Below are positions 37,818-48,710 of a DNA stretch of 64,000 bases, piece by piece (the first letter of the stretch is position 1; each line of letters begins with the position of its first letter). The position numbers and the translations under genes were made by a program. Source of the stretch: Hoplostethus atlanticus (taxonomy: Eukaryota; Chordata; Actinopteri; Trachichthyiformes; Trachichthyidae); NCBI GenBank assembly GCA_034670405.1, contig JAXDDX010000220.1, positions 499,501 to 563,500 of the forward strand, written 5' to 3'. A model generated the notes under the pieces. It had not been told where the DNA came from and did no database searches. It was given only the letters and a program-made list of their open reading frames with translations.

Positions 37818-38651
37818 TCAACGCGAGGTTAAACGCAGCCTCGTTGCCCGTGGGTTATTTATTTTACTCTTTACTCTTATTTTACTCGGTAAATCACACA
37901 GCCAAAAGTAAAAATTGATGAAAAGCCTTTCAGAATGTAATAAGACAGTAATATCTTCTCTTTTCGACCGCTGTATCCATAACCCGATTGTCAATGAAAA
38001 CAGGAAGGTGAGATGTAGGGAGCCGAGCCACAGAGCCGTCTGTTTTTCCTGATGCTCTAAAAGTAATCCACGTGTCAGTTTTTCTCTCGAGCCACGCAGT
38101 TCTTCTTGCCATCGGTAGGGTTAATCAGGAAGTGAAGAAAGTGATCCAGCTTTACCGAAGTAACCGCCTTAAACTGTCCTATTCCATCGCTACATCTATT
38201 TCAATACCATCCACAACGCCAGAAAGGCGCCTGGTGCTCCGGTCCCTCTCCATCGTGACGGTGCAATTTACAGAATACTTCTCTGCCAGTCGGACTACAT
38301 ACAGTGAGATACCGTCGTTACCGCTGTCCCTTACCGAGCATCCAGGATGCACTCGCCTCTTGTGTTGTCCTTGGCAGGGGCCGACGTGAAGGTCCCCCTG
38401 CTGAGATGGTGCTGCTGTTGTAGTCCGACTATGGGGCAGAGATGCTGCGCAGTACCTACAAAAGGACTTAAATGGTCCCTCTGCCCCGGACAAGACGAAG
38501 TACGAAGCGATCGTTATGTAAGACCCCACATTCAGCTCAACTTTTAGCTGTTCTCTGATTGTATGCTGCTGCACCTTATTGAAACCTGCAGAAAAAAACA
38601 AGCCAAACTAAAAAGTCCGTAATATTATTTTTCCCAGTTTTAAAATCCATT

Positions 38652-38657
38652 TTTATT
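38652..38657 (-). terminator. gid8: Probable gid8 polyadenylation signal
   Basis: TTTATT on the + strand reads AATAAA on the - strand, about 930 bases after the gid8 stop. The next gene on the strand (slc17a9) begins its coding part about 830 bases further on. Confidence 0.45.
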
Positions 38658-38800
38658 GCAAAATAATATCAGCAAAGCACATCAAATGTTGCAAAAGAGC
38701 TTATTCAATACATGTAAATAATCCATCTTTAAAACTGTCTCCATGCCTGTGTACATGGACTCGCATTCACATCTTTTAATATCATTTTGTGATATTATAA

Positions 38801-39090
38801 CACAGTATGAAACTGAGGTTGCACTTAAGCTTACAAAGTCACAGTACATTGGAAGGTTTGAAGCATCCCAGGCATCTTGACTTGGCCCTTGCCTTATCCA
38901 CCTGTTAAACTGCTTCCATCCTGTAGCCTGAATGTAGAGACTTTTCTTTATTTGTGTCTTTTTAGTATCCTTTTGTAATGTTTCAAGCAATAGCACAGTA
39001 TGAAACTAAGGTTGCATTTACACTTACAAAGTCACTGTACTTTGGAAGGTTTGAAACATCCCATATATCTTGCTATGGCCATTGCCTTAA
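38801..39090 (-). repeat. 193-bp-period imperfect duplication in the gid8 3' UTR region
   Basis: The block beginning 'cacagtatgaaactgaggtt' at 38801 recurs at 38994 as 'cacagtatgaaactaaggtt'. Similarity continues for about 90 bases (cttacaaagtcac.gtac.ttggaaggtttgaa.catccca). Two copies only. Confidence 0.75.
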
Positions 39091-39586
39091 CATATGACTA
39101 GCTGAAATGTGGATGTTTTTCTTCAGGAAAAAAGTAAGTGTGTATTTGAGGCAGTGCCCACTGAGCCAACCATTCTCCCTCAACATCAATCCCAGCCACA
39201 TTCTAGGTGGTCACACACAGAAAGTGAGAGCCTAATTTAGGCTTTATTCACACCCTCCAACTTTCCCTGCCAATAGACAGAAAAATACCCTAGTGTAACT
39301 GAAATATGCAAAACAGGAAATCACACAAATGTAACAAACATATAAACAAATCATAATTTTACCAAATAAAACAATGGTTTGTATGTTGTTGTTTTAGTGT
39401 GTGAAGTCATTTTTAAAATGTCAACAATCCAGTTTGCACATTCTATGTTATCAAAGTACTGCAAAAAGCAACCCTTACAAAAAAAGAAAAGGTTGTACTG
39501 TATGAGTCAGTTTGTTGCGGTATAAATAGATAAAGGAAGTGTGTCCATTTTGTACTGATGCTCTAGTGTGTTTTCACTTCAAATCC

Positions 39587-40772
<1,186 letters not shown>

Positions 40773-41167
40773 TATGATATATCCTAAAGGTATAGAATGT
40801 TAGAAATATGTTGCCAAAAAGATTACACATACACAGACTGGATCTTCTATATGTTAGAGTAACTGAATAATGGACTTCTGGTAAATATTATTTTCCCAAA
40901 GTTGATATAGCGATTGTGGAAGTGAACTCTTCAATTTGATACCAACACGACACCGGAAATCCACAGATACAATTTGGGCCTTCGATGAAAACACAACATT
41001 GAAGCCTGACTACCGTCAACACTAACCAAAACAAAGCCATTTTGTGCCCTTATGTGCATTTATATCGAATACAAATGTCAAAGCAGTGGACAATTGTATT
41101 TTATAGTCTTCTATTGATATGTCTCAACAATTATATGCAAATAACATGGTTATTTTATTTACAATAC

Positions 41168-41330
41168 CTGAAAATGATGCCGCTACTCCCCGGCAGTAGC
41201 TAGCGAGCTAGCAGAGAGGTCGCACGGAAAACTCGCGGTATGTCCAAATAACCAAATGGCATTTCAGTGCTGCGTCCGTGATTGGTTAAAACTGTCATGA
41301 CGTTAAAGCTGTCTCAGAATCCGGAAGTAA
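41168..41330 (-). promoter_or_regulatory. gid8: gid8 non-coding first exon and promoter
   Basis: On the - strand, a 5' UTR exon ends at 41168 with a GTATTG donor at 41167-41162. The promoter lies at about 41210-41330 and contains an inverted CCAAT box (attgg, 41281-41285). A MITE begins at 41330, so the promoter is bounded by transposon DNA. Confidence 0.5.
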
Positions 41331-41558
41331 TGGTGCATTCGATTGTACTCGGAACTCGGAAGAAAACGCTACGAGATAGAAGTCTTTACTAGCGTGTGGT
41401 TTAACATTAACATAACATTAAGTTCACTGATATGCGCCCTTTCTCTTCGCTAATGGCACTGTAGTAGTTGATGTAGGTCCTCTTTAGATGCTTGTAAAAT
41501 TCTGAGACTTTCCATACAGTCGGGAATACCGACTTCCGAGGACAATCGAATGCACCAT
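41330..41558. mobile_element. MITE copy 1, 229 bp, TA target duplication
   Basis: Ends are inverted repeats. The left end starts ATGGTGCATTCGATTGT, and the right end is its reverse complement for 17 bases and, with a few mismatches, for about 30. Both ends are flanked by TA (41328-41329 and 41559-41560). The interior matches the right part of the longer copy at 43757-44135 and lacks roughly 250 bases of it, so this is an internally deleted derivative. It abuts the gid8 promoter. The superfamily is uncertain; a TA duplication fits several DNA-transposon groups. Confidence 0.75.
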
Positions 41559-41598
41559 TACCCATGGAGGGCAAGTACCCCCCTTTTTGTGTTTTCTC

Positions 41599-41606
41599 GT
41601 TTGGTG
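41599..41606. repeat. Left 8-bp target-site duplication
   Basis: GTTTGGTG directly before the foldback element, identical to 42853-42860. Confidence 0.85.
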
Positions 41607-42852
41607 CATAGACATATATACATAGACGCCGCATTGGCCTGTGGATCGTACTTAAACGTCGCTGCCATATTGGTCCGGGCAAGACTGGCCTGTAAACAAA
41701 TACAAGTAAACGGGGAGCTGCGTTTTTTCTGGATGAAAAGCACTATAAGGTTTACATTTCTCAACCGATTTCAATGAGTCCTTTTTTATATTCAAGGGTT
41801 TATGATCTACGTGGGGTAGAAAAAAAAGTTTTGTCTCCAGTTACTTAGTTAGGCTATAATCGCTGCTAGACGCTCAAGAGAGTGTCAACGTTAGGCTCAC
41901 ATGAACTGAATTACTTACGTGGTGGAAAATAATTCATTGTCATAAGGCATTGTAAAAACTCAGGTTTGTCAAGCATGGATTTGGCTTATTTTCCTTGGTT
42001 AATACTTGTGGAGACGTCCATATATAATATAAATTAATGTACATGAAATGTGCAGAAAGTTCTTTTTCTGTCCATGTCCCCATCATTTTAGCTTTTGTTG
42101 TGCTCCAGGTCAGAACACAGCTCATTCACTTTGAAATACTGGGGGGGCGGGGGGCGGGGACATCTAAATAGCGCATTTTTAAGTACTAATAATTGACCAT
42201 CATTGAGAAAAATGGAACAAAATCGGCAAATACAAATTATAGTGAGACACTGGCAGTCAGTCTGCTTTCTATATTTTTATAGCAGTGAAAGGATACAGAT
42301 ATACTCCAAGACAGACAATTACAGACAAAGACTATTATGAGATAAGATACGCCTTTATTGATCCCCAGAGGACAAATAAAGAGGGAAAATTCAAATGGCC
42401 TATAATCGAGATTTTCATTTATATTTATATATCTATATTTCTCCAAACCGATTTTTATGACAAGCTACTCGTTTCGGCTAAGCGGCTGATATTATAAATC
42501 TGACTGTAGTTAGCTGGCTAGCTAACTTTTCTCACACTTTGAAGGTTTCCCAAAGAGAAAGAGTTGATACACAGTGATTATAGCCTAACGATTGAGATTC
42601 TAAGTAACTGGAGACAAAACTTTTTTTCCCTACTCCACGTAGATCATAAACCCTTGAATATAAAAACGGCTCATTGAAATCGGTTGAGAAATGTAAACGT
42701 TATAGTGCTTTTCATCCAGAAAAACTGCAGCTCCCCGTTTACTTGTATTTGTTTACAGGCCAGTCTTGCCTGGACCAATATGGCGGCGACGTTTACGTAT
42801 CGTAGCAATGGGCAGAAGCAGTCAATGTGGCGTCTATGTATATATGTCTATG
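41607..42852. mobile_element. 1,246-bp foldback DNA transposon with long terminal inverted repeats
   Basis: The first and last about 260 bases are inverted repeats of each other, with small differences and one 11-base indel. Termini are CATAGACATATATACATAG at the left and its reverse complement at the right. A perfect 8-bp duplication, GTTTGGTG, flanks both sides (41599-41606, 42853-42860). There is no transposase in the 700-base centre, so it is non-autonomous. Eight-base duplications are made by hAT and P-type transposases. The CAT...ATG ends are not the usual hAT pattern, so a P-like origin is my tentative inference. The centre carries a G-rich run (42141-42160) and a fragment of another repeat (42341-42392). 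Confidence 0.85.
42341..42392. repeat. Repeat fragment (cctttattgatcccc type)
   Basis: gataagatacgcctttattg followed by atccccag and gggaaaattc is a dispersed sequence often seen in teleost genomes. It lies inside the foldback element and is therefore nested. Confidence 0.5.
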
Positions 42853-42860
42853 GTTTGGTG
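42853..42860. repeat. Right 8-bp target-site duplication
   Basis: GTTTGGTG directly after the foldback element, identical to 41599-41606. Confidence 0.85.
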
Positions 42861-42993
42861 GGCACAGAACTTCCTGTTATAAACTACAATGAGGTCAGAC
42901 ATAGCTACACAAAACGCTGCTAACACCGTCGAGCTATCCTCACACTACCTATATATATATATATATAACTAATATATTAACCTTGTATCTAAA

Positions 42994-45900
42994 ATGGGTT
43001 CGGGGACACATTGTGCGGTGCGTGGCTGTCCTAATACACGGAAACGCTTGAATGAGTGGTTGGAAAGAGAGTGTTTTGAGCATCGGCCCGCCACAAAACG
43101 GCAATGTCCCTGCACTCCACTTTTTTCGTTTCACAAAAGACCAAGGAGAGATTTGGAATCGCAGATGTGGCTGAAGGCTTTAAATTTGAAGAAACCACCG
43201 AGAGACGTCTTCGTTTGTTCTCATCACTTCCTTGACAAGAAGCCAACCCCAGCAAACCCTTACCCTGAGCTGTGGTTGGGATTGGGATATGACCGACCTC
43301 CACAGAGAAAGAGGCGAAAGCTGGAGAGGAGCACTTGCTGCTACACTGAGCCTGCATCGGAAGGTAAGCTTTGCTAGCTGGCTAGTAACGTTACTAGTTA
43401 CCTTGTTAGCTACGATATAGCTGATTGATAATAAGTCATGTTTGTTTTATGGGTTCTGCTTTGTAACGTTGGCTGGTTTAACGTTAGTTGCCTAGACAGT
43501 AACGTTAGCGTCCATACACTGGCTAGACCGTAGTACAGCCTATGGTAAGGAAGTAATGTTGATGTTAGCTTGTATAATTTTGCCACATTTAACGTTATCT
43601 AACGTTACTACAAAATACAGGTAACTAACGTTAGCCCAAGCAAGCCAGTAAGCTTTGTCAGTCTCTTTGATACAACTTTAATGATCATAACTATCTAAAT
43701 GGCCATACCTTACATTACTTACCCTTCTTGTTCATGGACCATTTAAAAGGTAGATTATGGTGCATTCCAATACTCGGAACTCGGAAAAAAACCGACCTCC
43801 GACACGGAAAAGTGCAATAGAACAGTCATTCAAGTCGGAATTCCCAGTCAGAAACTCGGGCTAGATCCAACTGGCCCGAGTTCGCCGATATAAACACACC
43901 TGACGTCACAACAATACACCGCGAACAGTCAATTTCACTTCATATGTCGTTTTAGTTATGAAAACAGGTTGAAACAACTTTGTAGTTTACGTTTGTAACG
44001 TAATTCGGTTGATTTGAGCTCAACGTTACGAGAAAGAAGTCTTTGCTAGCGTGCGGTACTAGCCTACCAACGTTCACGTTCACGATATGCGCCGATTCTC
44101 TTCACTAATGGCGCTGTAGTAGTCGATGATCCTTCGTGGGAGCACCTATGTGTGTAGTCAACGCTTTGCCCCACAACATTAAAACCACTGACAGGTGAAG
44201 TGAATAACATCGATTATCTTGTGACAATGACACCTGTCAAGGGGTGGGATCGATTGGGAAGCAAGTGAACAGTCAGTTCTTGAAGTTGATGTGTTGGAAC
44301 CAGGAAAAATGGGCAAACTTAAGGATCTGAGCAACTTTTACTAGGGCCAAATTGTGATGGCTAGATGACTGGGTCAGAGCATCTCCAAAACGGCAGGTCT
44401 TGTGGGGTGTTCCCGGTATGCAGTGGTTAGTACCTACCAAAAGTGGTCCAAGGAAGGACAACCAGTGAACCGGCGACAGTCATGGGTGCCCAAGGCTCAT
44501 TGATGCGCTTGGGGAGCGAAGGCTAGCCCATCTGGTCTGATCCCACAGAAGAGCTACTGTAGCACAAATTGCTGAAAACGTTAACGCTGGCTATGATAGA
44601 AAGGTGTCAGAACACAGTGCATCGCAGCTTGCTGTGTATGGGGCTGCGGAGCCACAGACCGGTCACAGTGCCCATGCTGACCCCTGTCCACTGCCAAAAG
44701 CGCCCACAATGGGCACGTGAGCGTCAGAATTGAGCAATGGAAGACAGTGGCCTGGTCTGACGAATCACGTTTTCTTTTACATCATGTGGATGGCCGGGTG
44801 CGTGTGCGTCGTTTACCTGGGGAAGTGATGGCACCAGGATGCACTATGTGAAGAAAGGCAAGCTGGCGGAGGCAGTGTGATGCTCTGGGCAATGTTCTGC
44901 TGGGAAACCTTGGGTCCTGACATTCATGTGGATGTTACTTTGACACGTACCACCTACCTAAACATTGTTGCAGACCAAGTACACCCCTTCATGGCGACGG
45001 TATTCCCTGATGGCAGTGGCCTCTTTCAGCAGGATAATGCACACTGCAAAAACTGTTCAGGAATGGTTTGAGGAACATGACAAAGAGTTCAAGGTGTTGA
45101 CTTGGCCTCCAAATCCCCCAGATCTAAATCCGATCGAGCATCTGTGGGATGTGCTGGAAAAACAAGTCTGATCCATGGAGGCCCCACCTCGCAACTTAAA
45201 GGATCTGCTGCTAATGTCTTGGTGCCAGATACTACAGGACACCTTCAGGGGTCTTGTGGAGTCCATGCCTCGACAGGTCAGAGCTGTTTTGGCGGCACAA
45301 GGGGGACCTACACAATATTAGGCACGTGGTTTTAATGTTATGGCTGATCAGTGTATACACATCAACCAGTGGACGAATCCGGATTGAGTTTTTTTGCATT
45401 TGCTTTTTAACACAGCTTGTATTAATCCATACAAAAAAATGAAAGCATAATAAATTGTCCTGTTTCCATATAAAGCATTTGTGATGTTATGTTACATTTT
45501 GTGATATTTTTGGGGACTGAAAAATGATTACCAAAAATGTATCATGACAATCAAGTGTATCAACATATTTCACACCTTTAGGAAGAGGCTCACAAACTCG
45601 GGAGTCAGTTTACCAGCGAGCAAGGAAGCGTCTTAGTGCTGCTGTCCTGGATGACTCTCAGGAGATGCCTGTCCCAGGGCACAGCACAGAGGAGGCATTG
45701 CCTGCAGGTGCAGTGGCAAAAGATCATGACTATGCCTGCCATCCTTCTCCTGGTTAGTATTACAAAAAAGAGTAACAGCTTATTCTGTCTTGCAGAGAAA
45801 ATATATGGCAGTGAATTACATTGTAACTATCTTGTAGTAGTATTCAGAGAAGCTGGACTTGCTGTGAAAAGACTTTGTTTCGCTGCTCATCCAAGAAGCT

Positions 45901-47199
45901 TCTTCAGTTCTACTGACTGGTGGGGATGTCTCTCTGAGGTGACACACTTAAGAGGTTAAAAATGTCAGACATCCCCACCAGTCAGTAGAACTGAAGAAGC
46001 TTCTTGGATGAGGACATTACATTGTAAACTTAATTTAATTGTATTAGTCTTCACCTCATAAGAGAAGAATTACTGTCAAACTCACCAACAAACAACATCC
46101 AGTAAAGAAGTGAAAATGGATAGATGGATGAGTGATGTATATCAATGTGTATGCTCTTTCTTCCCCTTAAGGTAAACCGGACGGTGCCACTCTGAGAATT
46201 CAAGAGTTGGAGCTGCAAGTTTTGTCACTAGAAACTGAAATCCAGCAGCTGACAGTTAAGAAGCAGCAGCCACTGATTTTCAAGTTTTGTATCACAGATG
46301 AGGACTTTCGTTACTACACAAGATTCAGCTCAAAAGAGGTCTTCACTGTGTTTTGGGAGTCAGTTAACCCCTCTGCTTCAAGGCTTGTGTACTGGTCCAA
46401 GGCACAGCAAACGGCACAAGAGACACCCAGCCCTCAGCGAAAACGTCCACTCATTGATGAATTCTTCATGTTTCTCTGTCGCATTGCAGCTGGGCTTCAG
46501 GAGAAAACCTTGTCATCCATCTTTGAGGTCAGCTTGTCTACAGTTAGTCGCACCATCTTAACGTGGACTACCTACCTTTACCAGGTTCTTGGCTCGCTAC
46601 CATTGTGGATGACAAGAGAGCAAGTGCAGGCCACAATGCCTGACAAGTTCAAGCTCTACTGCCCTCAGGTGAGAGTGATAATCGACTGCACCGAGATCCG
46701 CTGTGAAACAGCATCCTCCCTCTCACTGCAGTCAGAAACTTTTTCCAACTATAAAAATCACACCACCTTTAAAGGTCTGATTGGCATCGCTCCATGTGGG
46801 GTTATCACATTTGTATCCAAACTGTACACAGGCTCCATCTCAGATATAGAAATAACTCGGAAATCACAGATCTTACAGTTACTTCAGCCCAGAGACGGAG
46901 TAATGGCCAACACAGGTTTCCTGATCGAGAAGATGCTGTCAGAGGTGGGGGCAACACTCATCATCCCTCCACTAAAGAAATCTACTCAGCTCAGCATGGA
47001 GGACACCCAGAAGACCCAGGCTATTGCCCATCTGAGGATTTTAGTAGAGAGGGCCATACGCAGGGTGAAGGAGTACCATATTTGGGATGGGCTTGTTCCT
47101 CTTTATATGGTAGGTTCAGTCAATCAGCTGTGGGTCATCTGTTGCCTAATGTCAAACTATCAGGGACCTCTTGATATCAAAGGGGACAAACCAGTCTGA
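42994..47199 (+). CDS. THAP-domain DDE transposase gene (IS4EU/ISL2EU-like), three exons
   Basis: Exons 42994-43363, 45582-45752 and 46172-47199 have GT-AG introns and join in frame to 522 residues plus stop. Residues 1-79 are a THAP-type C2CH zinc finger (Cys7, Cys12, Cys75, His78, with Trp59 and Phe79). The Cys12-Cys75 spacing of 62 is longer than in classical THAP domains. Exon 2 is low-complexity. Exon 3 starts with a coiled-coil-like segment (IQELELQVLSLETEIQQLTV) and continues as a DDE_Tnp_4-type catalytic domain. The first Asp is Asp352 (VIIDCTEIRCE) and the Glu is Glu473 (LVERAIRRVKEY). The motif that normally reads MAD-x-GF reads MANTGF, so the second catalytic residue is Asn427. Intron 1 holds a MITE and a dead Tc1 element; intron 2 holds a 46-bp hairpin. 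I found no matching terminal repeats around the gene. It is either a recently inactivated transposon or a host-retained gene. Confidence 0.85.
43387..43632. repeat. Cluster of seven AACGTT palindromes
   Basis: AACGTT occurs near 43387, 43464, 43479, 43501, 43591, 43601 and 43626, mostly as TAACGTTA/G, at the start of intron 1 of the THAP gene. More copies are at about 44024 and 44072. Chance expectation in 250 bases is far below one. Role unknown; it could be repeat-derived. Confidence 0.6.
43757..44135. mobile_element. MITE copy 2, right end missing
   Basis: Starts ATGGTGCATTCCAATACTCG, close to the terminus of the 41330 copy, and its last 110 bases match that copy's interior (from 'acgagaaagaagtctt' to 'gctgtagtagtcgatga'). 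The right terminal repeat is absent because the Tc1 remnant follows directly. It lies in intron 1 of the THAP transposase gene. Confidence 0.7.
44152..45357 (+). pseudogene. Decayed Tc1/mariner element with broken transposase
   Basis: The right terminal repeat is well preserved (ggttttaatgttatggctga, then tcagtgtata, to 45357). Its inverted counterpart at the left survives only as acattaaaaccactga at about 44175, and the outer 20 bases are not recognisable. Between them is a Tc1-type transposase broken by frameshifts and stops. Remaining pieces include WSDES (first Asp), QQDNAHC (second Asp) and PPDLNPIEHLWDVLEKQV (Glu of a DD34E triad), ending at 45171. The element cannot be active. Confidence 0.88.
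45886..46012. repeat. Perfect 46-bp inverted repeat with 35-base loop
   Basis: 45886-45931 is the exact reverse complement of 45967-46012. The arm contains ctcatccaagaagcttcttc, a sequence type frequent in teleost repeats. It lies in intron 2 of the THAP gene and would form a strong hairpin in the transcript. Confidence 0.92.
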
Positions 47200-47930
47200 A
47201 GCCTCCCCTCCCCTTCAAGCCCTGGCTTTTGTTAAAAGGATATATATATATACCTTTTTCAGAATCAAGTGTAACCTATTAATAGAGACATAACAATGAG
47301 TGTTGTTGCTACACAACATTTTTTACATTTCCTTATATCTACAAAGATTAATGGGATATAAATTTAGGATTACAGTAAGTGTATAAGCTTTGAACATTAT
47401 TTTTATTTTTACTTATCACACAGAATCTTTCTCAGTCTTTATTGTCCTCAAACAACCCATTTCTGTTTTTAAAGATATGTACAAAGTTGTCTTTTGGAGT
47501 TTAGCTACACAAAATCATTGACATCAGACTGAGAAACACACTGAGCTACAGTGGAACCTCGTGGGATACTGCAAGTGCAGCAAAACACAACAAAAATAAA
47601 ACTTAACTCTAATCATAATGTTAGGTAATGAGCCTCCTCATTTTTCTTCATTGACCTGTGCCCTCTCACTGTCTTACAATCCAGACTCTAGCTAACAGCA
47701 GTAATGTGGAAAAGTGGTTGCAACAAGAGTTGCAGTCTGTACTACATTACCTCCAACATCAACCCCTGAGCCTGCTGCTTTCTTCTTGACCCCACACACA
47801 CACACACACACCTACACCCGGACCTACTCAGAACGGAAGTTGTCTGACGTCATGTGAAAAGGGCCTATTGGTGGGTTGTAGTAGGACAGGAGACTTTTGT
47901 GACAGTGGTGAGATAGTAGTGAGATCGGTT
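47200..47930. other. Flank between THAP gene and hAT remnant
   Basis: AT-rich, with (TA)n at 47240-47253 and (CA)n at 47793-47811. No coding sequence and no terminal repeat matching the THAP gene's left side were found. Confidence 0.45.
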
Positions 47931-47934
47931 TGAC

Positions 47935-48395
47935 ATGGAGCCACAGAGAAAGCGTAGATTTTCCCCAGTAAGGGCATACTTTGATTTAATTTCTCCCAAT
48001 AAGGTAAGTCTATGAATAGTAATGATTATCATGCCATAACTAGATACAGATATCATGTCTATCTATATATGCATTGAATTGCTTGGGAGGGTCCTTACTT
48101 TCCTTTTCAACAATGTATTTTATTCTTAAAGTGAAGTGCTTGTTGTGCACCAAGGAATTGATGTACAACAAGAACACTTCAGGTATGTTTTCCAAAACAA
48201 GAGACATTGTTACAAAAAAGAGGAACCGTCTGAGCCCTCACACTGTAGAACAGCTGCTATTTCTAAATATAATATTTCTTTAGACCAGCAGGTGGCCCTA
48301 GTGTGCACTTGAAGCCTCGAGAATTGAACCCATTTTCAACCCATTTGGCTGGAACGCTTCAATGCTTCGAGAAGCTTCATCTCGCCATCACTAAC
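47935..48395 (+). pseudogene. Internally deleted hAT (BED-finger) transposon remnant
   Basis: A first exon (47935-48003) encodes MEPQRKRRFSPVRAYFDLIS.. and ends at a GTAAGT donor. The next coding piece reads VKCLLCTKELMYNKNTSG, the start of a BED zinc finger with only its two cysteines. It runs straight into FSKTRDIVTKKRNRLSPHTV plus EQLLFLN, which is the C-terminal dimerisation motif of hAT transposases. Several hundred residues, with the finger's histidines and the catalytic core, are missing at that junction. The acceptor before VKC also appears one base short, so the spliced frame would stop. A stop follows at 48281-48283. The 3' tail to about 48395 (gcttcatctcgccatcacta) looks like the element's terminal region. 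Confidence 0.75.
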
Positions 48396-48482
48396 AAAAA
48401 GGCAAAACAATAAACAAGCTTGTAGTCTTCCATGTCCATGTGGCATTGGTCCCTTCTCTCTCTGCCCGGGCTGTGTTTCACG

Positions 48483-48538
48483 TCAGGGTGATGATGAGTC
48501 TTCCCCTCCCCCACATGTGTGCATCAGTCTGACCCTGA
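48483..48538 (+). ncRNA. C/D-box snoRNA-like motif (doubtful)
   Basis: A 6-bp terminal stem TCAGGG/CCCTGA directly encloses a C-box-type (G)TGATGA (48488-48494) and a D-box CTGA (48529-48532), the geometry of a C/D snoRNA kink-turn. The total length of 56 bases is short for a vertebrate C/D snoRNA, and no clear C'/D' pair is visible. It may be chance or the remains of a retroposed small RNA. Confidence 0.2.
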
Positions 48539-48554
48539 AGATTATGGGCTCTAA

Positions 48555-48710
<156 letters not shown>

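Noticed and set aside
37930..38112. Alternative first coding exon of slc17a9 (MARRTAWLERKTD..)
   Set aside because: No GT donor in the phase needed for exon 2, whereas the ATG at 37817 gives the right phase and the family's WSRPVARIW junction.
38179..38601. 140-codon - strand open frame upstream of slc17a9
   Set aside because: The internal ATG region gives the wrong splice phase for exon 2 and the sequence resembles no known protein; probably part of the promoter/UTR.
42994..43363. A free-standing host THAP gene
   Set aside because: Exon 1 splices in frame into a DDE transposase domain through two well-formed introns, so it is one transposase gene.
41330..47260. The 41330 MITE end as the left terminus of the THAP transposon
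   Set aside because: No matching inverted end was found after 47199, and the MITE has its own right end at 41558.
48074..48283. A new 69-residue zinc-binding microprotein
   Set aside because: The sequence is the fused start and end of a hAT transposase, and its BED finger lacks the histidines.
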